In this document: positions 6,634-13,823 of the stretch, one piece after another
Numbering within the stretch: the stretch's first letter is position 1
Layout: every line of letters begins with the position of its first letter
From: an uncultured Cellvibrio sp.
Lineage (GTDB): Bacteria > Pseudomonadota > Gammaproteobacteria > Pseudomonadales > Cellvibrionaceae
Assembly (NCBI GenBank): GCA_946886255.1
Contig: CAMPIG010000077.1
Location: 1-13,823, forward strand
Length of the DNA stretch: 13,823 nucleotides
Direction of reading: 5' to 3'
Position numbers and translations under genes: made by a program
The notes under the pieces: model-generated
Databases searched by the model: none
What the model saw: the letters and a program-made list of their open reading frames with translations, nothing else
What the model was told of the DNA's origin: nothing

Positions 6634-7697
6634 AATACCACCTCAGGATGAGAAGAAGAGAAGGTCACCCACTGTCTTCCACTACCTAACTGTGGAGAAC
6701 CAAAAGTGAGCACGCATGAGCCATGGAGAGTCGATCCGGCAGCCGCAGGCACATTGTTGATGGTAACCGCGCCAGCGGTCTCAACAACGTGAAAATCAAA
6801 TCCGTCATATGCAACCTTGAGAAGACCTAACTCTCCAATCTTTATCTGCACACGAGGCCGCTCCTTCGACAGCTCAATTATCGTCTCCCTTCCTTGAACG
6901 AAAATTCCTTTATGACGATCACGTAATAAATGTTTTGCAAAAAGATGAGTAAATGCTTTCGCAGAAGGACGTTGTTGGGGGTCTGGATGTAAGCATCGGT
7001 CAATAACATCCACAACATCCTGAGGAAGAAGATCTTGCATCACCGATGCAATCGAAGGTGCCAAGCACTCGTGCTGGGGGGGGCGTTGGAATAGAGGTGG
7101 AGGAAGATTATTGGATGCCAATGCCCATGCACAAATACCAAGAGCGTACATATCCATCTCTTTAGATATTTTTGCGCCTATCTTATAAAGCTCAGGAGCA
7201 GCATAAATGAAAGTACCTCTGTTATGACGCGTATAGTAATTATCGTCTGCTACAGAAATCCCGAAATCAAAAAATTTAACGATATTTGAGGAAGAACTTT
7301 TTACATTGTCTAGCTTAATATCCCTATGAATTATTCCGGCATCATGAAGATCACTGATTGCGGACCCCATCTGATAAAGAATTTTTATATATTCTAAGGG
7401 ATTGTGGCCGGCCTCTAAATAAAACTCGTTGTAATCTCGCCCCTTTAAAAGTTCTATTATTATTCCGACCACATTCCCTGCTTGATCAAAGATTACATCA
7501 TATATCTCAACCACATGGCGTGATCGAGCACGTGACAAAGCTCGAATTTCATTCTTAAGCTGGTCATTATCTTTGCTATTACGCATCGCCTTGAACAGCA
7601 CAGTTCTACCTAGATATGTATCACATACCTCTTGAACACTACCAAAGCCACCTTCGATGGCAGTCGCCGTAATTGGCTGATACCGATTTGGAAGCAT
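6630..7697 (-). CDS. Ser/Thr protein kinase with C-terminal beta-rich (FHA-like?) domain
   Basis: A 355-residue soluble kinase. Motifs: EGGFGSV loop (15-21), Lys36 (VLFKAM), Glu50, HRDIKLDN (124-131), DFG (144-146), GT (161-162) and APE (167-169), so it is predicted active. Residues about 268-355 form an extra beta-rich domain (VTINNVPAAAGSTLHGSCVL, then WVTFSSSHPEVVL at the end) that resembles the strands of an FHA domain (V-x-INN-x-x-x-x-G-x-x-L) but lacks the phosphothreonine-binding Arg and Ser, so the match is weak. The start ATG 7697 has AAGGA eight bases upstream and is 19 bases past the phosphatase stop. It probably phosphorylates an unknown substrate or the neighbouring kinase, reversed by the phosphatase. 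Confidence 0.9.
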   Translation of the reverse strand: MLPNRYQPITATAIEGGFGSVQEVCDTYLGRTVLFKAMRNSKDNDQLKNEIRALSRARSRHVVEIYDVIFDQAGNVVGIIIELLKGRDYNEFYLEAGHNPLEYIKILYQMGSAISDLHDAGIIHRDIKLDNVKSSSSNIVKFFDFGISVADDNYYTRHNRGTFIYAAPELYKIGAKISKEMDMYALGICAWALASNNLPPPLFQRPPQHECLAPSIASVMQDLLPQDVVDVIDRCLHPDPQQRPSAKAFTHLFAKHLLRDRHKGIFVQGRETIIELSKERPRVQIKIGELGLLKVAYDGFDFHVVETAGAVTINNVPAAAGSTLHGSCVLTFGSPQLGSGRQWVTFSSSHPEVVL

Positions 7698-7716
7698 GTG
7701 TTCCGTCCTTGTCGTT

Positions 7717-8901
7717 TCAAGTTTCTGAGGAGTCAGAATCTATGGATATCTCGATCTTTGGTCGAGGTTTGTTAGCAGCTGCTTTTGGATCGAAGCCAGA
7801 GCCATCAGTGATATTAAGATCTAATTGGGGCTGATTCCGCTTCAGTTTGGTTTTTTTTCGTTCCGATGAACCGCGCCGCGCTTTCTTCTCCGCTAAACTA
7901 TGTTGATCTGGCGACGAGTTTTTATTTAATGAGAATTTATTTATATACGGATCAGCAGGTTCACAGATAACTAATTTGGTATCCCCGTACCAAATTGTTA
8001 TCCATATTTTCTTGGAAGTAGATCTAGCGGAATTTTCGCTAGCTTTGATAAGGTTGTTGATATCTTGAATCGCGATGATCGAGACATTATCGCCTCCTCC
8101 TGCCCAATTCGCGATAGTTGTCACCCGCTTCACAGCTTCAACCGCTGACGGGGCATATTTGACAACAGCGCTAAATCCATCGGGAGCCATTTTCCATGCC
8201 CCATCAGATGCCATAATTATGCCAGTGGGAAAATGCTGTTGATTAAAAATTCGAATTTGTAATTCTTTAGCAGTTCGTCCCGTTTCGCCGATAGCTTGAG
8301 ACAAGCTATCGCCCAAACCTCGAGCTTTGAGGGCGGAGACATCCATGTCCGGAAAATCCTTCAATTCATTTTCAAGAGTATCGTCACGACTAATTTGAGA
8401 GAATACATGTTCTCCGGCAGACCAAGAGAAAATCCGACTATCACCAATATTTGTTGCAGCCACCTCCCCTCTTGAGGAGGCCAAGAAAATACTAGCGGTA
8501 GTTGCTCCTCGTCCACTGAGTTCACGTCTCACCACATTGTCCGTCGCTAAAACTAAGTCGAGTAAAAGTTTCTGCAGAGCTTGGCCAGGAGGCGCAGTGG
8601 CTAGCTCTCCCAAAAATGCAGTCACCACCAAAGTGGCCGCAACATCCCCCATTTCGGAGCCCCCAACTCCATCACATAGCAATGCAACAGAAAATTGCTC
8701 TCCAGCAGCATTTGTGACATGTGCGAAGACGGCGCGGTCCTCATTGCGAGATCGTTTCAAACCCGGATGAGTACCAATTGCACCACCAAAGTTATCTAAA
8801 ACCTTTGTCAAAGGGCCATGCGACGATACCCGCATTAGTTCTGAAAATATCTCCTTGCAGAAAGGCAAAGATTTATAGAGCGTTTCAAAGATGGTAGGCA
8901 T
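7717..8901 (-). CDS. PP2C-family Ser/Thr phosphatase (first gene of cassette)
   Basis: A 394-residue PPM/PP2C metal-dependent phosphatase. The catalytic domain (about 37-280) shows RSRNED with Asp55, LCDGVGG with Asp77 and Gly78, GATTAS (131-136), NIGDSR (150-155), ASDGAW with Asp232 and GGGDN with Asp270, the complete set of metal-binding residues. An extra tail of about 110 residues follows: a short hydrophobic strand region (WITIWYGDTKLVICEPADPY), a Lys/Arg-rich stretch (EKKARRGSSERKKTKLKR) and an acidic Ser-rich end, probably disordered. No membrane segment. It heads the operon and would oppose the two kinases downstream. The phosphatase-kinase arrangement resembles the PppA/PpkA and Stp1/PknB pairs in logic, but no type VI secretion or cell-wall genes are here. 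Confidence 0.92.
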   Translation of the reverse strand: MPTIFETLYKSLPFCKEIFSELMRVSSHGPLTKVLDNFGGAIGTHPGLKRSRNEDRAVFAHVTNAAGEQFSVALLCDGVGGSEMGDVAATLVVTAFLGELATAPPGQALQKLLLDLVLATDNVVRRELSGRGATTASIFLASSRGEVAATNIGDSRIFSWSAGEHVFSQISRDDTLENELKDFPDMDVSALKARGLGDSLSQAIGETGRTAKELQIRIFNQQHFPTGIIMASDGAWKMAPDGFSAVVKYAPSAVEAVKRVTTIANWAGGGDNVSIIAIQDINNLIKASENSARSTSKKIWITIWYGDTKLVICEPADPYINKFSLNKNSSPDQHSLAEKKARRGSSERKKTKLKRNQPQLDLNITDGSGFDPKAAANKPRPKIEISIDSDSSET

Positions 8902-8958
8902 GTTTGTTCTTCACATTTTTAATTTCCGACAGGGCCAATAATCTCACCATTATTAAAG

Positions 8959-8988
8959 TACATATGTCGAAAAGATTCCCTTGCTCAA
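8959..8988 (-). promoter_or_regulatory. Possible promoter of the phosphatase/kinase operon
   Basis: On the minus strand TTGAGC (8983-8988) and TATGTA (8959-8964) are 18 bases apart, about 58 bases upstream of the phosphatase ATG. Both boxes are imperfect. The palindrome ACATATGT (8960-8967) overlaps the -10 box and could be an operator or chance. This is the best candidate in the 160-base gap between the cassette and the right repeat. Confidence 0.3.
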
Positions 8989-9061
8989 TTACTGTCAGAT
9001 TGTGTAGAAAAAATCCAATGATAACAAGCATGTTACAGATAGCTATTCTGACGTAACTCAT

Positions 9062-9085
9062 TTTGGACTTAATGTGGACTTAAAT
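9062..9085 (+). repeat. Right direct repeat, candidate att site
   Basis: The partner of 83-106, with 23 of 24 positions identical and the same double TGGACTTAA structure. It lies nine bases from the tRNA-Ala terminator and 63 bases from the tRNA 3' end, so integration left the tRNA and its terminator intact. Confidence 0.7.
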
Positions 9086-9095
9086 CGCAGAAACA

Positions 9096-9123
9096 AAAAA
9101 GCCCGCTCGAAAGCAGGCTTTTT
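9096..9123 (-). terminator. Rho-independent terminator of tRNA-Ala
   Basis: A 12-bp stem with one mismatch (arms 9096-9107 and 9112-9123), a CGAA loop, and on the minus strand a run of six U after the stem. It lies 25 bases beyond the tRNA 3' end. Confidence 0.85.
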
Positions 9124-9148
9124 AAGTCGTTGATTTACAACGGATATT

Positions 9149-9224
9149 TGGTGGAGCTAAGCGGGATCGAACCGCTGACCTCAACACTGCCAGTGTTGCG
9201 CTCTCCCAGCTGAGCTATAGCCCC
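9149..9224 (-). tRNA. tRNA-Ala (GGC)
   Basis: The 76-base gene on the minus strand folds as a standard cloverleaf with encoded 3' CCA. The anticodon stem CAACA/TGTTG encloses CTGGCAG, giving anticodon GGC for alanine. The acceptor stem GGGGCTA pairs with TAGCTCC and includes the G3-U70 pair that identifies tRNA-Ala to its synthetase. The T-arm GGTTCGATCC is canonical. It lies directly downstream of gltX, a neighbourhood also seen in other gammaproteobacteria. Confidence 0.98.
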
Positions 9225-9260
9225 AAGGTATTGCTTTGGCTTCGTCCTGAAGCGGGGCGC

Positions 9261-9288
9261 ATTGTATCACCAGACTTTCGACTGTCAA
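9261..9288 (-). promoter_or_regulatory. tRNA-Ala promoter overlapping the gltX stop codon
   Basis: On the minus strand a perfect TTGACA (9283-9288) and TACAAT (9261-9266) are separated by 16 bases. A GC-rich discriminator (GCGCCCCGC) follows, typical of stringently controlled stable-RNA promoters. The gltX stop TGA (9285-9287) is contained in the -35 box. The start of transcription would be near 9254, some 30 bases before the mature tRNA. Confidence 0.85.
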
Positions 9289-10796
9289 GCGTCCGGCGCG
9301 GCTTCTTCCGTGGCTTGGCCCAAGGCGCTGTAGACCTTTTCCAGGTCTTTTTGCTTGTTTTTGCCAAACCCACCCAGGGCATTAACGGCATGGCGCAGGC
9401 GGGCGCGGCTCATGTCGGGGCCGATGATGACCATGGAGTCCATGACCGAGAAGGAGGCGGTGGTGCCGGCGATGGCGACGAAGATCGGCGCCAGGGCGTC
9501 CTTGAGTTTGATGCCCATTTGTTCGGCCAGCAGTTTGAGTTCGTTGAAGATCTCGTCCCGCTCCCAGGTGCGCAGGGCTTCCATGCGCCAGAGGGCGAAT
9601 TGCAGCAGTTCCTTTTGTTTGTCGACTGGCAGCTTGTTGGCGGCGAAGTCGGCTTCGGCCAGGTTCAGCATGCCGGATACCAGGAAGCTGGCCAGCGGGG
9701 CGAAGTCGCTCAGGGTGTTCATGCGCGGTTGGGCGTGGGGCAAGGCCTGTAGCAGCATGTCTTTATTAAAGGCCCATTGATGCAGGCGCTCGGCGAGTTG
9801 TTCGATGGTGAAGTTTTCGCGAATCCACAGGCTGTTGAGCCAGCTGAGTTTTTCCACGTCAAAGATCGGGCCGCCGAGGGAGACGCGGTTGATGTCGAAG
9901 TGTTCCTGCATTTCGGCAAGGGTGAATTTTTCGCGCTCGTCGGGCATGGACCAGCCCATGCGGCCGAGGTAGTTGAGCATGGCTTCGGGCAGGTAGCCCA
10001 TGCGCTTGTAGTACAGGATGCTGGTGGGGTTTTTGCGTTTACTGAGTTTGGATTTATCCGGGTTGCGCAGCAAGGGCAAGTGGCACAGCACCGGCGCTTG
10101 CCAGCCGAAGTATTCGTACAACTTCAGGTGCTTGGGCGCGGAGTTGATCCACTCTTCACCGCGAATGACGTGGGTGATTTCCATCAGGTGGTCGTCGACC
10201 ACGTTGGCCAGGTGGTAGGTGGGCATGCCATCGCCTTTAAGCAACACTTGCATGTCCACCTGCGACCATTCGATTTCGATCTTGCCGCGCAGCATGTCGT
10301 CGATAACGCAGACGCCCTCCTCCGGAATTTTCATGCGGATTACATAGGGCTCACCTGCGGCCAGGCGGCGTTGCACTTCTGCGTCGGACAGCAGCAAACC
10401 ACGACCGTCGTATTTCGGGGTTTCGCCGCGCGCTTGTTGTTCGCGGCGCATCTCGTCCAGCTCTTCGGCGGTGGCGAAGCAATAGAAGGCGTGGCCTTTA
10501 GCAACCAGTTCTTCGGCGTATTGGCGATACATGCCCATGCGTTCACTTTGGCGGTAAGGGCCATGGGGGCCGCCGACGTCCGGGCCTTCGTCCCAATCCA
10601 GACCGAGCCAGCGCAGGCTGTCCAGGATGGCCTGTTCAGACTCTGGCGTACTGCGGGTTTGGTCGGTGTCTTCAATGCGCAGTAAAAACTGGCCACCGTG
10701 TTGGCGCGCGAAGCACAGGTTAAAAAGCGCAATGTATGCGGTACCGACATGTGGGTCGCCGGTGGGGGATGGGGCAATACGGGTACGAACGGTCAT
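9285..10796 (-). CDS. gltX: Glutamyl-tRNA synthetase
   Basis: A class I aminoacyl-tRNA synthetase of 503 residues, the normal length, charging tRNA-Glu with glutamate in the cytosol. The N-terminal motif [11 protein letters not shown] carries the HIGH signature as HVGT (16-19). The second signature is KLSKR (250-254). The [14 protein letters not shown] stretch (40-53) is the typical GlxRS active-site segment. A helical anticodon-binding C-terminal part follows. ATG 10796 lies about 45 bases after a TATAAT box. The codon use is GC-rich and clearly unlike the element at the left. The stop codon is shared with the promoter of the downstream tRNA-Ala gene. Confidence 0.98.
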   Translation of the reverse strand: MTVRTRIAPSPTGDPHVGTAYIALFNLCFARQHGGQFLLRIEDTDQTRSTPESEQAILDSLRWLGLDWDEGPDVGGPHGPYRQSERMGMYRQYAEELVAKGHAFYCFATAEELDEMRREQQARGETPKYDGRGLLLSDAEVQRRLAAGEPYVIRMKIPEEGVCVIDDMLRGKIEIEWSQVDMQVLLKGDGMPTYHLANVVDDHLMEITHVIRGEEWINSAPKHLKLYEYFGWQAPVLCHLPLLRNPDKSKLSKRKNPTSILYYKRMGYLPEAMLNYLGRMGWSMPDEREKFTLAEMQEHFDINRVSLGGPIFDVEKLSWLNSLWIRENFTIEQLAERLHQWAFNKDMLLQALPHAQPRMNTLSDFAPLASFLVSGMLNLAEADFAANKLPVDKQKELLQFALWRMEALRTWERDEIFNELKLLAEQMGIKLKDALAPIFVAIAGTTASFSVMDSMVIIGPDMSRARLRHAVNALGGFGKNKQKDLEKVYSALGQATEEAAPDA

Positions 10797-10840
10797 GGTG
10801 CGCCTTTTTGTTCATGGGTTGGAACGAGGAAAAGGCGGGC

Positions 10841-10846
10841 ATTATA
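10841..10846 (-). promoter_or_regulatory. gltX promoter -10 box
   Basis: A perfect TATAAT on the minus strand preceded by TGCG and followed by a GC-rich stretch (GCCCGCC), about 45 bases before the gltX start. No good -35 box is visible at 16-18 bases. Confidence 0.5.
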
Positions 10847-10854
10847 CGCATTAA

Positions 10855-10882
10855 GCCTGCGTCGTTGGGAGTCGCCGCAGGC
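10855..10882. terminator. Inverted repeat between the MCP gene and gltX
   Basis: GCCTGCG (10855-10861) pairs with CGCAGGC (10876-10882) around a 14-base loop, 25 bases past the chemoreceptor stop. There is no U-run, so it is at best a weak terminator or an RNA 3' end stabiliser. Confidence 0.35.
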
Positions 10883-10906
10883 GTGGAAGTATTCCTTTGA
10901 TCGATG

Positions 10907-12592
10907 TCAGGTCCTGAACTGGCCGACCAAACGCTGTAACTCAATGCCCACCTTGGCCAATTCAGAGCCCGATTGATGGGAAAGTGCCGCGTACCTATTG
11001 GCAGATTCGGTCTCTTCGGCAATGAAATGCATACTTTGGTTGATGGACTCGATCACCTCGGTTTGCTCTTCCGCTGCGGTGGCTATCTGCAGTCCACGCT
11101 GATTAATAGTGCCGACTTGTTGCCCGATGGCACTCAAGGCGTCAGACGTGGCATGAACCATTTGCACTGACGTGTCACCTTTAAGCAAGCTGCGTTTGAT
11201 GGAATCACTTGCTGCTGTCGTGCTGCTCTGCAGACGCTGGATCATCTCCTGGATTTCCTGAGTAGAAGCCTGGGTACGCCCAGCCAATGCACGAACTTCA
11301 TCGGCCACTACAGCAAAGCCACGACCTTGTTCTCCGGCACGTGCTGCCTCAATAGACGCGTTAAGCGCGAGGAGGTTAGTTTGCTCCGCAATACCGCGAA
11401 TTACGTCAGAGACAGCGCCTATTCCGTTAACGTCCTGCTGCAGCTTTTGCAGCTCATCGGTGTTGCGCTTGACCTCGCTCGACAAGGCTTGAATATTATC
11501 AATGGATTTTGTGGCAGTTGACTGCGCATCTTTCGTGGTCGACTCAGCGATGTTGGCAGCCGCCGCCGCATCCTGAGTGCTGCGAGCAACTTCGACTGCC
11601 GACGCAGCCATTTCGTTGATAGCGCTGGCGATTTGCAAAGTTTGTTCACGCTGCTTATCAAGCGAAAGATGCGTGGCATTGGTATTACTTGATACCTGCT
11701 GCCCGATGTTTGCGACCTGTTCTGTCAGTTGCTGAATGCGTTGAATCATGCCGTGAATCGCTTCGATGAAGGTATTAAACGCGGTAATGACAGCGCCGAT
11801 CTCGTCATTGCTGGTGCGCGTCAAACGGCGAGTGAGATTACCGCCTCCATGCGCTATCTCCTGCAGACTGCGGACCAGTTCATTCAAAGGCGCAATGGTT
11901 TTGTTGGCCATGTATATCGCAAGCAGGGCGATCACGGTTAACAAGATCAAGGCCGCACCGAAGATCCAGGCCAGAGTAGTGCGAATATGTTCATCGGCAA
12001 TTGCACGCGCAGAGGCCACGGCCTGGTCAATACCGTCGATGTAGAACCCGGTTCCGATCATCAGATTCCATTTCTCCAGCCAAACCGCGTAGCTCAGCTT
12101 CGGATAGGCGGTATCGCCCTGCCCTAACCGTGGAAAGTGATAGGTGACGAAACCTCCGCCTGCCTGGGCTTGGCTCACCAGTTCATTAATCAGGAATACA
12201 CCATTCACATCTTTGTAGTTGCGAAAGCTCTCCCCTATGCGGGCCTTGTCGCTGCCCGAAAAGACTCGAACCGAGGAGCCGTCGTAGCCGAAGTAATAGC
12301 CATCACTGCCATACTTCAGCTGACTCAGTAACCTAATAGCCTCCAGCTTTTGCAACGAGTCACCGGGCGGCGCGGCATCATAAAGCGGTTTAATGAGAGA
12401 GGTCGCCACATCTAGCGAATGGCGCAGCTCCGTTTTGTGGGCGCTTATTAAAGTCTCCCGCAGTATCTCCATATCTTTATCGACAATACTGTGCATGCGG
12501 GAGCCAACTAGTGCCAGCAGCACTACCAAAATGGCGACCCCTGGGATCACCCCAAGAGAAATAAGTTTATATTTCATCGACATAGAACGCAT
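10907..12592 (-). CDS. Methyl-accepting chemotaxis protein (single Cache, HAMP, signalling domain)
   Basis: A 561-residue inner-membrane chemoreceptor. A first transmembrane helix lies near residues 10-28. A periplasmic Cache_2-type sensor follows, with [16 protein letters not shown] and [21 protein letters not shown] second helix lies near 205-228 ([20 protein letters not shown]), then HAMP, then the long cytoplasmic coiled-coil with the conserved hairpin tip [20 protein letters not shown] that binds CheA/CheW. It lacks a C-terminal CheR-docking pentapeptide. Several Met codons lie near the start (12592, 12583, 12577), so the exact start is uncertain. The ligand is unknown; Cache_2 sensors often bind small carboxylates. 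It is a monocistronic unit. Confidence 0.95.
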   Translation of the reverse strand: MRSMSMKYKLISLGVIPGVAILVVLLALVGSRMHSIVDKDMEILRETLISAHKTELRHSLDVATSLIKPLYDAAPPGDSLQKLEAIRLLSQLKYGSDGYYFGYDGSSVRVFSGSDKARIGESFRNYKDVNGVFLINELVSQAQAGGGFVTYHFPRLGQGDTAYPKLSYAVWLEKWNLMIGTGFYIDGIDQAVASARAIADEHIRTTLAWIFGAALILLTVIALLAIYMANKTIAPLNELVRSLQEIAHGGGNLTRRLTRTSNDEIGAVITAFNTFIEAIHGMIQRIQQLTEQVANIGQQVSSNTNATHLSLDKQREQTLQIASAINEMAASAVEVARSTQDAAAAANIAESTTKDAQSTATKSIDNIQALSSEVKRNTDELQKLQQDVNGIGAVSDVIRGIAEQTNLLALNASIEAARAGEQGRGFAVVADEVRALAGRTQASTQEIQEMIQRLQSSTTAASDSIKRSLLKGDTSVQMVHATSDALSAIGQQVGTINQRGLQIATAAEEQTEVIESINQSMHFIAEETESANRYAALSHQSGSELAKVGIELQRLVGQFRT

Positions 12593-12760
12593 TTACCACC
12601 CCCGCCACCTATAACCACTAAAAGTATTAATAGGTAGTTTATGTCGTATTCGTGAAACAGCCAGGAGGCGTGAGGACTATTACTATTATTGGCGGTGCAT
12701 TTATCGGGGATGTGGAATATGCGACAGCATGGACAGGAGACGAGATTCGAAGCGAGACCC

Positions 12761-12784
12761 GCGGGTGGCAGCTCAGCCACCCGC
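12761..12784. terminator. Strong hairpin after the VOC gene
   Basis: A perfect 9-bp GC-rich stem (GCGGGTGGC at 12761-12769 with GCCACCCGC at 12776-12784) and a six-base loop starts seven bases past the stop of the VOC gene. No U-run follows on either strand, so it may act with Rho or protect the 3' end instead of being a classical terminator. Confidence 0.5.
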
Positions 12785-12790
12785 AGCACC

Positions 12791-13213
12791 TCAGTGGCCG
12801 TATAACTGCATACTCAATTCCTGATCCCAATAAGCCGCTTCGATCTTGTGGCCCTCGGGGTCGCGAACGTAGCAGCCGTAGTACGGATCACCATACAGAG
12901 GACGAGGTCCGGGCGGGCCATCGCAAGTGGCGCCGGCCGCAATGGCGGCATCGTAAAAGGCATGAACCTCTTCTTTATTGTTAGCGAAGAAGCCAATGTG
13001 AAAACCGTTGCCGACGCTGGCCGATTTGCCGTTGATCGGCACCTGCACCCAAAACTCGGGATACTGTTTGCCGTAGGCTACAGCGTCCGGGTGCTCCATG
13101 ATGATGCCGATACCCAGGCTGGGTAAAACCGCGTCGTAAAACGCCTTGGCGCGGGCAAAGTCGTTAGTGCCTATAGAAAGGTGAGAAATGATGCTGGGGT
13201 TATCGTTGCTCAT
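12791..13213 (-). CDS. VOC-fold (glyoxalase/dioxygenase superfamily) protein
   Basis: A 140-residue single-chain vicinal-oxygen-chelate protein with two beta-alpha-beta-beta-beta modules, opening with ISHLSIGTNDFARAKAFYDA. Likely metal ligands His11, His72 and Glu125 (GHKIEAAYW) are at the places expected for the glyoxalase I-like group. The actual substrate cannot be read from the sequence; many relatives are unassigned. ATG 13213 has GAGGG upstream. It starts 26 bases after the preceding small gene and is likely in one operon with it, ending at a strong hairpin. Confidence 0.85.
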   Translation of the reverse strand: MSNDNPSIISHLSIGTNDFARAKAFYDAVLPSLGIGIIMEHPDAVAYGKQYPEFWVQVPINGKSASVGNGFHIGFFANNKEEVHAFYDAAIAAGATCDGPPGPRPLYGDPYYGCYVRDPEGHKIEAAYWDQELSMQLYGH

Positions 13214-13239
13214 AATTCCCTCACTGAGGTTGGTGAATA

Positions 13240-13584
13240 TTACTTTCGCGATAAGGAGATGGGTTGATAACTGCCCATCTCCGCCTTGATGCCCAGCCGT
13301 GCAATCAGCTCTTGCGCGTTAAAGCCGGTTTGTTGGTGCATGGCTTTTACCGCCGTGCGGGCGTTGTCGATAGATTGCTGATCTTCCCATTCCACCAGCG
13401 TCACCACTCGGATAGCCTCATCAGATACAGGTTGTTCGAGCAGGAAATCCTGAATAAAACCAGACTGGTTTCGTAAGAGTTGATGGGTATTGTTTACTTT
13501 GGTGAGAAACTCATCGCGCACACCGACCGGCACGATGAATGTATCCAGGCGATATTTACGCCCTTGAGCAGATGATTGAGCCAT
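13240..13584 (-). CDS. Antibiotic-biosynthesis-monooxygenase (ABM) fold protein
   Basis: A 114-residue protein of the ferredoxin-like dimeric alpha-beta barrel superfamily. The pattern LDTFIVPVGVRDEFLTKVNN ... GFIQDFLLEQ ... VVTLVEWEDQQSIDNA is that of ABM-domain proteins. Family members include monooxygenases and proteins of unknown role; nothing specific can be assigned. The start ATG 13584 (MAQSS) is chosen because AAGGA lies eight bases before it; ATG 13593 would overlap this ribosome binding site. It precedes the VOC gene in a two-gene operon and is divergent from an ArsR-like remnant. Confidence 0.75.
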   Translation of the reverse strand: MAQSSAQGRKYRLDTFIVPVGVRDEFLTKVNNTHQLLRNQSGFIQDFLLEQPVSDEAIRVVTLVEWEDQQSIDNARTAVKAMHQQTGFNAQELIARLGIKAEMGSYQPISLSRK

Positions 13585-13639
13585 GATGCGCATCCTTATG
13601 GATATGATGTAACACCTGCAGCTTAAACCCACCGTTTGA

Positions 13640-13795
13640 CAGAAGGCGTCAGGAGTCTTTCGCCCACCACACCATGTAATAACGCAGTTGGTGGTTACTC
13701 GCAAAGAGGCACAGACGGTTTACTACCAGCTCTACGGCGATGAGGCCACCAGAGTCATTACGGTATTGCAATCCATTTATTATCCGACCGAATAG
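13640..13795 (+). pseudogene. C-terminal remnant of an ArsR-family regulator
   Basis: An open plus-strand frame ending at TAG 13793-13795 reads QLVVTRKEAQTVYYQLYGDE, matching the wing and last helix of ArsR-type winged-helix repressors (V-T-x-R-R-E-x-x-x-V-Y-Y-x-L). Upstream in the frame there is a stop at 13637-13639 and no recognition helix or start codon, so the N-terminal two-thirds is missing or scrambled. Shadow ORFs on the opposite strand in the same place are not supported. The parent repressor would have had about 100 residues. Confidence 0.6.
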
Positions 13796-13814
13796 CGAAC
13801 ATTGAGGTAACAAC

Positions 13815-13823
13815 ATGAACCAC
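13815..13823 (+). CDS. First codons of a downstream gene (cut by window end)
   Basis: ATG AAC CAC at 13815 is preceded by GAGG (13804-13807) at seven bases. It follows the ArsR-like remnant by 19 bases, suggesting a former regulator-target operon. Only three codons are visible, so no product can be given. Confidence 0.45.

Larger units (their letters stand above)
83..9085. mobile_element. Decayed integrative element next to tRNA-Ala
   Basis: A segment of about 9 kb is bounded by near-identical 24-bp direct repeats. It carries at its left end a tyrosine integrase reading inward, then an AlpA-like regulator, a P2 GpA-like replication endonuclease and, at the right end, a phosphatase/kinase cargo operon. 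No phage structural, packaging, relaxase or conjugation genes are visible, so it is a small integrative element or satellite rather than a prophage or ICE. The bases look clearly AT-richer than the gltX and MCP genes to the right. Integrase, replication gene and two small ORFs are all interrupted, so it is probably no longer mobile by itself. The exact ends are inferred from the repeats. Because the window starts only 82 bases left of the first repeat, I cannot see the chromosome on that side or exclude a second element there. Confidence 0.75.

Noticed and set aside
5506..8901. Direct assignment to a TerY-P triad or to type VI secretion PppA/PpkA regulation
   Set aside because: No VWA/TerY protein is present, there are two kinases, and no type VI or membrane-anchored kinase features occur.
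9777..10685. Long plus-strand ORF (302 codons) opposite gltX
   Set aside because: It lies fully antisense to gltX, with a composition explained by GC-rich codon positions of the real gene, and shows no domain.
12652..12984. Plus-strand ORF of 110 codons
   Set aside because: It crosses the strong hairpin and runs antisense into the VOC gene; no ribosome binding site or recognisable product.
1..13823. CRISPR array or insertion sequence
   Set aside because: The repeats seen are too short, too few or unevenly spaced for CRISPR, and no transposase with terminal inverted repeats is visible.

Overview
The window looks like a gammaproteobacterial chromosome (Pseudomonas/Cellvibrio-like, judged from the style of GltX and the gltX-tRNA-Ala neighbourhood; genus not resolvable by eye) carrying a roughly 9 kb, AT-richer integrated element. 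The element runs from about 83 to 9085. It is bounded by a 24-bp direct repeat with one mismatch (83-106 and 9062-9085) and lies just beyond the terminator of an intact tRNA-Ala(GGC) gene. The chromosomal part on the right (9095-13823) holds the tRNA-Ala gene, gltX, a Cache-HAMP chemoreceptor, a VOC-fold protein, a small antibiotic-biosynthesis-monooxygenase-fold protein, the tail of a decayed ArsR-type regulator and the first codons of one further gene.

Inside the element, left to right: a P4/DUF4102-type tyrosine integrase broken by an expanded 7-bp tandem repeat and a second frameshift; two intact small genes, one encoding a protein with a Cys/His arrangement reminiscent of NlpC/P60 or Tae4-like amidases and the next a probable lipoprotein (a candidate effector-immunity pair); two broken small ORFs; a non-coding stretch with helically phased AACCGAACT-type repeats; an AlpA-like DNA-binding protein; and a phage P2 GpA-like HUH replication endonuclease interrupted by a TGA where the family normally has Trp. 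On the other strand is an intact three-gene operon: PP2C phosphatase, Ser/Thr kinase with a C-terminal beta-rich domain, and a second Ser/Thr kinase. The last two genes overlap by GTGA.

The most interesting content is this phosphatase-kinase-kinase cassette. The element's integration and replication genes are dead, while all catalytic motifs of the three signalling proteins are intact, as if the cargo is kept by selection and the element has become fixed. Kinase/phosphatase modules on mobile elements are known in phage defence (TerY-P triads, the Stk2 kinase), but no TerY/VWA protein or obvious toxic effector is visible here. A defence role is therefore a hypothesis, and the exact gene set could be an undescribed variant.

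The chromosomal genes are routine. The tRNA-Ala promoter has a -35 box that overlaps the gltX stop codon.
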